NCBI GenBank assembly: GCA_026388765.1
Contig: JAPLJC010000197.1
Span: 1-50,043 of the forward strand
Direction of reading: 5' to 3'
Source of the DNA: Deltaproteobacteria bacterium
GTDB taxonomy: Bacteria; Desulfobacterota; Desulfobaccia; Desulfobaccales; 0-14-0-80-60-11
Length of the DNA stretch: 50,043 nt
Positions 41,984 through 50,043 of the stretch are shown here, piece by piece. Made by a program: the position numbers and the translations under genes. The notes under the pieces are model-generated. The model saw nothing but the letters and a program-made list of their open reading frames with translations. It was not told the DNA's origin and did no database searches. How positions within the stretch are numbered: position 1 is the stretch's first letter; every line of letters starts with the position of its first letter.

Positions 41984-42541
41984 GTGTTAAGAAATGTTCA
42001 AGAGGGCAATCCACTTTCGTTGCAAGCACAGCCAGAAAACTTTCTACCCTGGTATATAATTCACACATGCAGCCGTCATGAAGCCAAGGTCGAAGCTGGT
42101 CTGACTATGAAAGGTCAGGAGGTCTTCCTCCCCAGAGTAATGGTGCGCAGCCGTCGCCAGGACAGATTAAGGATGCTGGAAGTGCCTTTATTTCCGGGAT
42201 ATCTCTTCGTGCATACCGACCTCAGTTACTCAGACTACTATCATATTATTAGGCAAGACGGAGTGGTCCGCATCTTGGGAATCAAAGGTCAGTGTACCCC
42301 GGTGCCCGAAGAGACGGTGGCCAGCATTCGGACGTTGGTGAACAGCGGCCAGCCAATCTTTACCTGGTCCAAATTAGCGCCAGGCAAACGCGTGCGGGTA
42401 GTAGACGGCCCCCTGGCTGGCGCAAGCGGGGTTATTTCGCGGCTTAAAAAAGGGAATAGGCGTTTGGTGGTAGGTGTGGAACTCTTGGGACGATCAATAT
42501 GCGCAGAGTTAGCTGAGGAAAGCGTTGAGGTTGATGAATAA
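41984..42541 (+). CDS. UpxY/RfaH-family transcription antiterminator (NusG paralog)
   Basis: Protein of 185 residues. The NusG N-terminal domain covers about 20-115 (WYIIHTCSRHEAKVEAGL, FLPRVMVRSRR, LFPGYLFVHTDL) and a KOW domain is near residues 130-175 (GKRVRVVDGPLAGASGVI). Known: such paralogs open surface-polysaccharide operons and bind polymerase at ops-type sites to suppress termination across the operon. GTG start 41984 has AGGA nine bases upstream. Its position at the head of an export operon and the ops-like element upstream fit that role. It is likely self-recruiting. Confidence 0.88.
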   Translation: MLRNVQEGNPLSLQAQPENFLPWYIIHTCSRHEAKVEAGLTMKGQEVFLPRVMVRSRRQDRLRMLEVPLFPGYLFVHTDLSYSDYYHIIRQDGVVRILGIKGQCTPVPEETVASIRTLVNSGQPIFTWSKLAPGKRVRVVDGPLAGASGVISRLKKGNRRLVVGVELLGRSICAELAEESVEVDE

Positions 42542-42919
42542 TCACTTCCAGGCATTGCCGATTCAGCATCAGCCTAATCAGACATTCTTAAGGTCACAGA
42601 ATATGAGTTAGGTTCCCTATAATTCTGCTAGTGGTTTGATTATTCGGGTGTGGCGGCCCTCCCCAGTAAGTTTACCCTGAGGAGATCATTTCCCCAATAA
42701 AAACCCAACCCCAGCAACTCCTGACCCAGTTAGGGCGGGAAACCTTGGTTAATAATTGAGACCAAAGGATTGCCCCTGGGGATCTTCTGAAAGTTACGTT
42801 TTTCGGAAATGTCACTTTAATGCATTCGCTACTGGGGAATGTGTAACAATTTTTCAAAAGCTCATTCCGGATGAACCGGTATTTTTTCCCTTCAGCTATC
42901 CGAATTATTAAGCAAATTT
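42542..42919. other. Operon spacer, 378 bases
   Basis: No supported gene. It lies between the antiterminator and the secreted protein. I see no strong terminator, and the region is rich in short inverted words. An additional promoter is possible. Confidence 0.35.
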
Positions 42920-43474
42920 GTGTCCCTCTTTCCGGCGCGGCGGAGTAAGCCTAAAAACATGTGGCAGCGGTTTTTTCAGGCATTTTTGATGGCTTTATTA
43001 CTTTTAGGCGGAGCGGCCTGGGCTCAAGGTCGAGATGACCTCCAAGACCAAGGGCAGCAGCAACCCTTACAAACCGATATGGTGAACAAGGACCAGCAAA
43101 GTCTCGATCTATCAATAGATAGGCATAATTCTAAAGCTAAAGACACAAAGGCTAAAGCTAAAGACAGAAAGGCGGCAAGGGTCACGGACATCAAAAAAAG
43201 TACTGAAAGTGGCAGTCCCAAGGCTGAATCTTTTAAGCCTTCATCCAGGCAGTATGGGATGTCTAACGCCCAAAGCAAGGGAGCGCAGTTTGGCACTTCG
43301 GGAAGGGGCCTTATTGGTAAGGGATATAACCAGTCCAGTATTTCTGGTTCGACGTCATTCTTGGACGGATATTTATTAAAATCCTTACATGATGAGGGCA
43401 TTTCAAGGAAAAAAACCAGGAATGCAGAAAAACCAAAAGATGATTTGCGCCTAAAAGGCAAGACTTCCTTCTAA
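42920..43474 (+). CDS. Secreted basic hypothetical protein
   Basis: From GTG 42920 (184 residues) or ATG 42959 (171 residues, beginning MWQRFFQAFLMALLLLGG). The shorter form has a clean Sec signal peptide with cleavage near AWAQG. The mature protein is hydrophilic and Lys/Ser-rich (SKAKDTKAKAKDRKAARV), with no Cys or globular domain that I recognise, and a more ordered C-terminus (SFLDGYLLKSLHDEG). Located between the antiterminator and the exporter lipoprotein, it may be a periplasmic or surface component of the polysaccharide system. Function unknown. Confidence 0.55.
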   Translation: MSLFPARRSKPKNMWQRFFQAFLMALLLLGGAAWAQGRDDLQDQGQQQPLQTDMVNKDQQSLDLSIDRHNSKAKDTKAKAKDRKAARVTDIKKSTESGSPKAESFKPSSRQYGMSNAQSKGAQFGTSGRGLIGKGYNQSSISGSTSFLDGYLLKSLHDEGISRKKTRNAEKPKDDLRLKGKTSF

Positions 43475-43644
43475 TTCTAAAGAGATTCCATAACCTGGGG
43501 CCGTCTTTCTGGTCAAGGTTGGGATGATACGAAAAAGCACCCATTTGGAGCAAATTAACCCTTCTCTTGAGTAATCTTAACTATCTGGACTCGATTCTGC
43601 CACCTTTTTATGAAGGACGCCCCAACCTTGAAGGAAGACTCAAA

Positions 43645-44829
43645 ATGCCCAAGAGACTGATCGAAGCATGTACAGCTCTTTCCGGCCGAAAAGTCGGAGA
43701 CGGAAATGATTTTTCACTAAAACAGCCGGCTGGAAGCCCTATATGGGGCTCCATCGTCCTTATACTCATAGGATTAGGTCTCATGATAGGTTGCGCCGCC
43801 CATCAGGCCCGCATGCAGGAGCTGGCCCAGGGTCCTTCGCAGCAAGTCCTCACGTCCCAGGCCTTATCGAAGATGCAGGCCCCGGACCCCAACAAGGAAT
43901 TGCAACAGCAGCTCATGGTGCAGGCATCCCGGGCTTCCCTGGTGAATTATAAAGATTATCAGGTGGGACCGGAAGATCAACTATCCATCATCATTTTCGG
44001 CCAGGACAATCTCAGCCGGGAGCTTCGGGTGAACGGCCAGGGAGAGATCGCCATGCCGCTGGTGGGGGTGGTCAAGGTAGCAGGCATGACTCCCCAAGAG
44101 GTCCAAAAACGGTTAGAGGAACTCTATAACGCCCGCTTCCTGGTGAATCCGCAGATCACGGTGACCGTCAAGGAATTCCGCCACCAGCGGGTGGCCGTCA
44201 CCGGCGCGGTGGCAAAGCCCGGGTCCTATGAAGTCATCGGACCCCGCACCCTGCTGGAAGTGTTATCCCTGGCCGGCGGGTTGGCGAGCCAAACCAGCAG
44301 CATACCAGCCGGGGACGTGATCACTGTTATCCGGCATCCGAACGCCCCTGAGCCGGCCGGGACGGGGAAGGCGGGGACCTCCCGGACTTCTACCCCGCTG
44401 GCAGAAACCGTGGTGGTGGTGATTGACATTCGTCGCTTGGTAAGCGGGCGGTCACCGGAGTTGAACATCCTGGTGGGCAACGGCGATGTCGTTGATGTCC
44501 CCTTTGCCGATACTGCCTATGTCATGGGGGCAGTTAAACAGCCGAAGAGTATCGCAGTCAAGGAAAACCTGACCGTGTCCCAGGCCGTGGCGTTGGCTGG
44601 AGGCGTCGACCCCCTATTAGCGTCAAGCAGTATTAACATTATGCGCTTTGATAAACAGGGAAATCCCACGAGCATTAAAGTTAATTTGAAAAGCATCATT
44701 GCCAGAAATGAGCCGGATATTCCGATTAAAGGCAGCGATGTGGTAGTGGTCAACGAGAGCACGGTGAAAATGGCTTTATATCTTTTCAAGTCCTTAATAC
44801 CTCAGCCCGCAATTCCCATTCCTTTTTGA
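43645..44829 (+). CDS. Outer-membrane polysaccharide export lipoprotein (Wza-like)
   Basis: Protein of 394 residues from ATG 43645 (AAGGA upstream); an earlier TTG at 43567 is less likely. The signal region is preceded by a basic stretch and ends at IGC, a lipobox with modified Cys. The poly-export domain follows (YQVGPEDQLSIIIFGQDNLS, GEIAMPLVGVVKVAG), then SLBB domains (VAVTGAVAKPGSYEVIG, AYVMGAVKQPKSIAV). Known: Wza-type octamers span periplasm and outer membrane as the exit channel for capsule or exopolysaccharide. It precedes the tyrosine kinase by 33 bases. Confidence 0.9.
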   Translation: MPKRLIEACTALSGRKVGDGNDFSLKQPAGSPIWGSIVLILIGLGLMIGCAAHQARMQELAQGPSQQVLTSQALSKMQAPDPNKELQQQLMVQASRASLVNYKDYQVGPEDQLSIIIFGQDNLSRELRVNGQGEIAMPLVGVVKVAGMTPQEVQKRLEELYNARFLVNPQITVTVKEFRHQRVAVTGAVAKPGSYEVIGPRTLLEVLSLAGGLASQTSSIPAGDVITVIRHPNAPEPAGTGKAGTSRTSTPLAETVVVVIDIRRLVSGRSPELNILVGNGDVVDVPFADTAYVMGAVKQPKSIAVKENLTVSQAVALAGGVDPLLASSSINIMRFDKQGNPTSIKVNLKSIIARNEPDIPIKGSDVVVVNESTVKMALYLFKSLIPQPAIPIPF

Positions 44830-44862
44830 CTTGGCATGAATAACTATCTGGAGATATAAGCG

Positions 44863-47148
44863 ATGTCAGGTAATGATCAGCATCCTATGGTACCGCCATA
44901 CTCTTCTCCCGTACCGTCTCCATACTCGTCTCCATCTCTACCTCCGCCGATGGACCATGGTTACGAGGTGGACCAGGGAACGAGCCTACAGGAATATCTC
45001 CATATCCTGTTGAAACGCAAGTGGTGGGCTATCGGTACCTTCCTCACCATCTTCCTGACAATAGCGCTTTATACCTTCATTCAGACGCCCATCTTCCGCA
45101 CTACCGCGACGCTGCAGATCACCCAAGACAACCCCGGCTCCCAGGTGAGCGTAGACGACAAGCTGTCCAAGCTCACCGGCAGTAGTGATACAGACAAGTT
45201 CCTGCAGACCCAATACAAGATCCTGCAGAGCTGGTCCCTGGCCCAGCGTGTCGTGCTATCCTTGAACCTGAAGGACCACCCTGATTTCAAGTCTATCCGA
45301 GAGCAAAAGCCGAGCACAACCGATGCTGAGATTGGAGATGCCATCACGGGCCTCATTCAGAAAAACATCGAGGTCACCCCGGTCAAGAATGCATACTTAG
45401 TGGAGGTGGCTTTTCAATCTCCTGATAAGGGGCTGTCTCAAAGGGTAGTCAATGCCATTGCCGATGAATACATGTACCTGTCCATCGACCGGCGCAATGA
45501 GTCCTTCGCCTTGGTAAGAAAGTGGTTGGACAAGCAGCTTATGGAAATGGCGGGCAAGGTGCAGGAAGCCCAGAAGAAGCTCTATAAATTCGGGCAAAAA
45601 ACCGATACCTACACCTTGGAAGACAAAGATAACGTCGTAGTCCAGAAATTCATCGATCTAAGAGGCTTGCTCACTAAGGCCCAGGCTGAGAAAATGGCCA
45701 AGGAGGCGCAATATCAGCAGATTAAGGCTAAAGGCCCCGACACCCCGCTGATTGTTAATAATCCTTTGGTGGCGACATTGCGCCAACAGTTGGTAGTCGA
45801 ACAGGCCAAGGTTTCGGCCATGCAGAAAGTTTTTCGGGGCGACCATCCGGACCTCCAGGCCGAACGGGCCAACCTGGCCGAATTACGGACCCGTCTCCAG
45901 GCCGAAGTCCAACGACTCCAGGAAAGCCTCAAGGCGGATTATGAAGCCGCCAACCGGGCAGAGAAGCTCCTGTACGAGAGTTTTACGGCCCAGAAAGGGC
46001 AGATGATTAAGCTGCAAGATAATCTCGCCGACTTTCAAATCCTGAAACGGGATGCCCAGACCAATGAGCAGCTCTATCAGGCCTTGTTGGCCCGGGTGAA
46101 AGAAGCCAGCATCGCCGGTACCATGGTGCCTTCCAACGTGGCGGTCATCGATCCGGGGCGGCTGCCGGACAAACCTTTCAAGCCCAAAACTAGGCGCGAT
46201 CTGGCCCTGGCTGCGGGTTTGGGTTTGATGTTAGGTTTGGGCTTGGCCTTCCTTATGGAGCATCTGGACGACTCCATTAAATCTCTGGATGACCTGGAAC
46301 GAGCCTGTGGTTTACCCTCACTGGGGATTCTGCCACTATTGGGCAGCAACGGCAGGTTAACCCTCACTCGTCAGAATAAAGCCAATACGTCACTGATGTG
46401 GCGTTATCTTCCCCGTCTCCAGCGGAGAAGCGAGGGCAGTGCTGAATCTGTAGATATGGATTTGATGGTTTACAAACATCCTAAATCCCAGGTTAGTGAA
46501 GCTATCTCCCAAATTTACTCTTCCCTCATGCTCTCCGTTTCGGGCCGGCCTCCATGCGCCATCATGGTTACCAGCCCCAATCCCAATGAAGGGAAAACCA
46601 TGCTCGTGGCCAATCTGGCCCAATCCTACGCTCTGAATGATCGCAAGACGGTCTTAATCGATTGCGACTTGAGGAAACCGAGGATCCACAAGATCTTCCA
46701 GGTCGAGTCCCAGCCCGGTCTGTCCAATTACCTCACCGGCAGCGCCACTCTGGAAGAGATTCTCCGCCCCACTGCCATCCCCAACCTGACCATCATAACC
46801 GCCGGGGCCCGACCTCCCAGCCCCGGGAATCTCTTGAACTCCGAGCTCTTCAAGGAACTGCTCAAGGAACTCCGCCAGCAGTTTCGCCACATCATCATCG
46901 ATACGCCCCCCGTGCTGGGTTTTGCCGATGCCCGGTTTGTCTCCCAACTGGTAGACGGCGTCTTGATAGTCGTTAAGTATGATTTCACCCACAAGAGCGC
47001 CGGCCGCCTGGCTCAGCAGCTCCTCAGCCAGGCTCCCGTCCTCGGGGTCGTGCTAAACTCGGTAGGCGTCCATGGACAAACTTATGGAGGCTATTATTAT
47101 TACTACAACCATTACAAATATTATTCAAAATACTATGAAGGCAAGTAA
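44863..47148 (+). CDS. Polysaccharide co-polymerase / BY-type tyrosine kinase (Wzc-like)
   Basis: Protein of 761 residues. A Pro/Ser-rich start precedes the Wzz domain with a first helix near 48-68 (KRKWWAIGTFLTIFLTIAL). A large periplasmic coiled region and a second helix near 445-465 follow. The cytoplasmic BY-kinase has Walker A SPNPNEGKTM (about 570), Walker A' VLIDCDLRKPR and Walker B IIIDTPPVLG. It ends in an eleven-Tyr tail (YYYYYNHYKYYSKYY). Known: cyclic autophosphorylation of the tail controls polymer length and export through Wza. All motifs are intact, and it follows the wza-like gene directly. Confidence 0.93.
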   Translation: MSGNDQHPMVPPYSSPVPSPYSSPSLPPPMDHGYEVDQGTSLQEYLHILLKRKWWAIGTFLTIFLTIALYTFIQTPIFRTTATLQITQDNPGSQVSVDDKLSKLTGSSDTDKFLQTQYKILQSWSLAQRVVLSLNLKDHPDFKSIREQKPSTTDAEIGDAITGLIQKNIEVTPVKNAYLVEVAFQSPDKGLSQRVVNAIADEYMYLSIDRRNESFALVRKWLDKQLMEMAGKVQEAQKKLYKFGQKTDTYTLEDKDNVVVQKFIDLRGLLTKAQAEKMAKEAQYQQIKAKGPDTPLIVNNPLVATLRQQLVVEQAKVSAMQKVFRGDHPDLQAERANLAELRTRLQAEVQRLQESLKADYEAANRAEKLLYESFTAQKGQMIKLQDNLADFQILKRDAQTNEQLYQALLARVKEASIAGTMVPSNVAVIDPGRLPDKPFKPKTRRDLALAAGLGLMLGLGLAFLMEHLDDSIKSLDDLERACGLPSLGILPLLGSNGRLTLTRQNKANTSLMWRYLPRLQRRSEGSAESVDMDLMVYKHPKSQVSEAISQIYSSLMLSVSGRPPCAIMVTSPNPNEGKTMLVANLAQSYALNDRKTVLIDCDLRKPRIHKIFQVESQPGLSNYLTGSATLEEILRPTAIPNLTIITAGARPPSPGNLLNSELFKELLKELRQQFRHIIIDTPPVLGFADARFVSQLVDGVLIVVKYDFTHKSAGRLAQQLLSQAPVLGVVLNSVGVHGQTYGGYYYYYNHYKYYSKYYEGK

Positions 47149-47320
47149 TTTAAATACGCTACTTTTAGCAACTCGAAGCGTGGGGCAGTGATGTCACAAA
47201 AATATTGTGTTCAACGGCACCCGAATTGTTCGTTAATCCATCAGCCATCCTGTCTCCCAGAACAACCAATAACCAAAGATCATCTAACGTTCCTATCGTT
47301 TATGAGCTGATAACCGGAAA
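47149..47320. other. Operon spacer, 172 bases
   Basis: No gene is evident. It separates the tyrosine kinase from the dehydratase gene; no clear terminator. Confidence 0.35.
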
Positions 47321-49354
47321 ATGCTCGCCCAATTTCACAATCGCCGATTCTACATCGTCCTGACAGCCGATCTGGTAATCTTCGTTACGGTCTTCATCGG
47401 GGCCTATCTGCTGCGCTTTGACTTCATCCTGGACCCATTCTACCGCGCTCAAATATTAAGATTGGCGCCGTTTCTCTTACCCGGCAAGACCTTAATCTTC
47501 TTCTTCTTTGGTCTGTATCGGGGCATGTGGCGCTACACCAGCCTGAATGATTTCTGGCGACTGGGGCAGGCCAGCCTCTTATCCATGATTTATTATATTG
47601 TCGCCACTCTCTGTTTTTACGGCTTCCAGGGCATCCCCCGTTCGATTTTCCTGCTTGACGCCATTCTCACCTTTCTCGTGATTGGCGGGCTACGCATAGG
47701 TATTCGCCTTTTCTACAGGGCTGCCAACAGTTCCGAAGGACTGTGGCCTTTTTGCTACTGGAGCCTCAGGAGTCCCCGGTCAGAAGCTAAATCCGTCCTC
47801 ATAGTGGGTGCCGGCGGAGCCGGTGAAAAGATGCTCCGCGAAATTTTCGACAATCAGCACCTGGACTACCACGTGGTGGGCTTCCTCGATGATGACCGCA
47901 CCAAATGGGGACGGAGTCTGCACGGGTTGCAAGTCTTTGGCGGTGTAGACATGCTTCCTGAAATTGTCGGATGGGAAAAAATTAATGAAGTCCTCATTGC
48001 CATCCCTCGCTCCACCGGCGCCCAGATGCGGCGTGTCATCGAGATATGCAAGAGTTGCAATGTTTCCTACCGGACCCTGCCGGAAATCGGCGCCATCATA
48101 GACGGGAAGGTTAGTATCAAAAGCTTGCGTGATGTGAAATACGAAGATTTGCTGCGCCGCCCCCCGGTGAGACTGGATATCGCGGAGATAAGCTGCTATC
48201 TGCAAGAGAAACGAGTGCTCGTGACCGGCGCGGGGGGGTCCATCGGCTCGGAGCTGTGCCGGCAAATAATCCGGTTCGACCCGAAAGAACTTATCCTGGT
48301 GGATGCCAGCGAGGTGAACCTCTTTAACCTCCAGATGGAGCTGAAGCATGAACTGAATTTCCACCAGTATCAGTGCATCCTCAGCCGGGTGCAGGACCAG
48401 CCGCTGATGAACGATGTCTTCAGCAAATATCGGCCGCACCTGATTTTTCATGCCGCGGCTTACAAACACGTCCCCTTACTGGAAATAAACCCCTGGGAGG
48501 CAATTTCTAACAATGTGTTGGGCAGCCAGGTCGTCATGGATCTATCGCTGCAATACGGGGTGGAGCGTTTCGTGCTGGTTTCGACGGATAAGGCAGTGCG
48601 TCCGACCAATGTCATGGGCGCAAGCAAGCGCCTGGCAGAGCTTATTTTGCAGTCCCGGCAAGGAAACGGCGTGCGCTTTATGGCGGTGCGCTTTGGCAAC
48701 GTTATCGGCTCATCGGGATCGGTGCTCCCCCTTTTCCGGCGGCAGTTGGAACAGGGTGGCCCGATTACGGTGACCCATCCCGAGGTGACCCGCTACTTCA
48801 TGACCATCACCGAGGCGGCCCAACTTATCCTCCAGGCAGCCGGGCTGGGCGAAGGGGGAGAAATTTTTATATTGGAGATGGGAACGCCGGTCAATATCGC
48901 CAAGATGGCGGAGGAGCTGGTGCGGCTCTCGGGTAAGAAACCGGGCAAAGACGTGGAGATTATCTTCACCGGTTTGCGGGAGGGGGAAAAACTTTACGAA
49001 GAACTCATCACCCAGGGCGAAGGCGTCGTAAACACAAAGCATGAAAAGATCATGGTACTCCGGCCCAACGGCTGGAATGGCAAAAACAGCCAGGGTGAAT
49101 TTACCCAGTGCCTTGACGCCGCACTCGAAGACCTCTACCGGATCGTCAATTCGCATGATGCGCAGGCCATCAGGAGCAAGCTTGGAGAAATTCTCCATGA
49201 ATACGTGGCGCAATGTAACATCCAGGATGTGCTGCAGTTGAATCGAGCCGCAAGCGATGCCGTATCGCCAATCAAGGCGCTGGCCGGTGGAACGGCAGCT
49301 CAAGATGAGAGCGCGCCTGCCCCAGACGGCAAGAAAGTGGCGCTGGTCTGCTGA
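47321..49354 (+). CDS. Membrane nucleotide-sugar 4,6-dehydratase (CapD/WbpM-like)
   Basis: Protein of 677 residues. Four membrane helices lie at about 10-130. A first Rossmann-like domain follows (VLIVGAGGAGEKMLREI), then the catalytic SDR domain with NAD motif TGAGGSIGSE at 302-311. The SDR active site is non-classical, Met432-x3-Lys436 (VMGASK), as in WbpM/PglF/FlaA1 dehydratases. Known: these convert UDP-GlcNAc to 4-keto-6-deoxy intermediates for surface sugars. It is the first sugar-modifying gene of the operon. Confidence 0.92.
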   Translation: MLAQFHNRRFYIVLTADLVIFVTVFIGAYLLRFDFILDPFYRAQILRLAPFLLPGKTLIFFFFGLYRGMWRYTSLNDFWRLGQASLLSMIYYIVATLCFYGFQGIPRSIFLLDAILTFLVIGGLRIGIRLFYRAANSSEGLWPFCYWSLRSPRSEAKSVLIVGAGGAGEKMLREIFDNQHLDYHVVGFLDDDRTKWGRSLHGLQVFGGVDMLPEIVGWEKINEVLIAIPRSTGAQMRRVIEICKSCNVSYRTLPEIGAIIDGKVSIKSLRDVKYEDLLRRPPVRLDIAEISCYLQEKRVLVTGAGGSIGSELCRQIIRFDPKELILVDASEVNLFNLQMELKHELNFHQYQCILSRVQDQPLMNDVFSKYRPHLIFHAAAYKHVPLLEINPWEAISNNVLGSQVVMDLSLQYGVERFVLVSTDKAVRPTNVMGASKRLAELILQSRQGNGVRFMAVRFGNVIGSSGSVLPLFRRQLEQGGPITVTHPEVTRYFMTITEAAQLILQAAGLGEGGEIFILEMGTPVNIAKMAEELVRLSGKKPGKDVEIIFTGLREGEKLYEELITQGEGVVNTKHEKIMVLRPNGWNGKNSQGEFTQCLDAALEDLYRIVNSHDAQAIRSKLGEILHEYVAQCNIQDVLQLNRAASDAVSPIKALAGGTAAQDESAPAPDGKKVALVC

Positions 49355-49773
49355 ATCAGCAAGGACTCGGAGAAAAGATTACGCACCGCTGCAGGTTCGG
49401 CGGAAAATTGGGGCGCCACCTGACACCACCTAAGGTAGCCTTTACTTCTGAATGCTCATTTGGTGGTGATCAAATAGGTGTGACCTGAAGCCGAACGCTG
49501 TTATAAAAGAGACAAAGTGACTTTGCCGTTCGGGGTCTTCTTAAGATGCCTGAAGTTCAGAGGGATTTCCTGATGCAGCCGGCCCTCGGTCTCTCTATGA
49601 GTCGATAGTGCAAACCGGACAGAGTCGCCAACTATTTCCAGGGGAAAAACGTCCAGTATGTAGCATATACAAAGGTAATTAGTTAAATGCCCTGAGAAAT
49701 ACGTTATAAAAGCCTCTCGAACTTACGAATTATTCAGATGATGGACCTTTCCTGAAATAAAGGGTATGGAGCT
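49355..49773. other. Operon spacer, 419 bases
   Basis: No supported gene. It contains CCGAACG (49491-49497) paired with CGTTCGG further right, enclosing AAAG/CTTT words, and a GGTAGCCT core (49434-49441) like the ops core. This may be a promoter or termination region inside the polysaccharide cluster. Confidence 0.4.
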
Positions 49774-50043
49774 TTGCGCAAGAAAGTGTTAGTTACCGGG
49801 GCTGATGGATTCATTGGCAGTCATCTAGTCGAAGCCTTGTTGGATATGGGTTGTCAAGTTAAGGCCTTTGTCTATTATAATTCCTTCAATTCCTGGGGCT
49901 GGCTTGAATCTATCAGTGAAAAGAAGCTTTCGCATATTGAAGTCTTCTCAGGAGATATTAGAGATTCAAATGGGGTCAGAAAAGCAGTAAGGGGTGTGCA
50001 GACCGTCTTCCACCTATCTGCTCTGATCGGCATTCCCTTCTCC
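49774..50043 (+). CDS. LegB-like NAD-dependent 4,6-dehydratase, 3' partial
   Basis: The first 90 codons of an extended short-chain dehydrogenase: NAD motif VTGADGFIGSHLVEALLD, then the diagnostic VYYNSFNSWGWLE segment, GDIRD and VFHLSALIGIPFS. The YNSFNSWGWL segment is what I associate with LegB-type dehydratases of the legionaminic (nonulosonic) acid pathway. The start is TTG 49774 with AAAGGG nine bases upstream; ATG 49766 is out of frame. The active-site YxxxK lies beyond the window edge. Related UDP-sugar epimerases cannot be excluded. Confidence 0.72.
   Translation, partial: MRKKVLVTGADGFIGSHLVEALLDMGCQVKAFVYYNSFNSWGWLESISEKKLSHIEVFSGDIRDSNGVRKAVRGVQTVFHLSALIGIPFS

Overview
The window looks like chromosomal DNA of a GC-rich Gram-negative bacterium, most likely a member of Desulfobacterota (the former Deltaproteobacteria, for example the Syntrophobacterales/Desulfobaccales side). 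The reasons are a HEAT-repeat protein that resembles a family I know from Desulfovibrio (DVU0298), lipoproteins and an outer-membrane polysaccharide exporter, a tig-clpP-clpX-lon block, and intergenic palindromes built on GTAGGGGCG/CGCCCCTAC. This is a reading from gene content; no 16S gene is present.

Layout. (1) 1-27.3 kb is housekeeping sequence: a broken hybrid histidine kinase at the left edge, a TrkA-type K+ channel, an UPF0173 hydrolase, recJ, a secreted TPR protein, ssb, a HEAT protein, pgeF, a glutamine amidotransferase, a lipoprotein, rlmN, dksA, a moaC-dnaJ-TPR-like operon on the minus strand, an M18 aminopeptidase, then tRNA-Leu, tig-clpP-clpX-lon, tRNA-Val, tRNA-Asp, a phenylacetate-CoA ligase and two tRNA-Ser genes. 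Spacers carry two kinds of short palindromic or quasi-palindromic repeats. A textbook sigma-54 promoter at 25176 precedes a 35-residue membrane peptide. (2) 27.7-41.2 kb is an accessory island bounded by two directly repeated, mosaic copies (about 1.95 kb each) of one ABC exporter gene. Each copy is killed by a different single lesion. Between them lie a frameshifted DUF3368 toxin with an intact UPF0175 antitoxin, a damaged HEPN-MNT pair, an intact HEPN-MNT pair, and a minus-strand phage- or plasmid-like replication/recombination set: a putative strand-annealing protein, a Cas4/RecB-like nuclease with four cysteines, a zinc-ribbon protein, and two paralogous RepA-like ATPases with C-terminal winged helices. 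One ATPase is frameshifted and the other has lost its Walker lysine. (3) 41.9-50.0 kb is the start of an exopolysaccharide operon: an RfaH/UpxY-type NusG paralog with an ops-like element just upstream, a small secreted basic protein, a Wza-like lipoprotein, a Wzc-like tyrosine kinase, a membrane nucleotide-sugar 4,6-dehydratase, and a LegB-like dehydratase cut by the window edge.

How it works together. Tig, ClpP, ClpX and Lon form one protein quality-control block. In the right-hand operon the NusG paralog probably lets polymerase read through a long operon whose products make, polymerise and export a surface polysaccharide that may contain a nonulosonic-acid-like sugar. The island is best read as a decaying mobile or phage-derived insertion held between recombining repeats. 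I found no integrase, transposase, CRISPR array or rRNA gene in the window.
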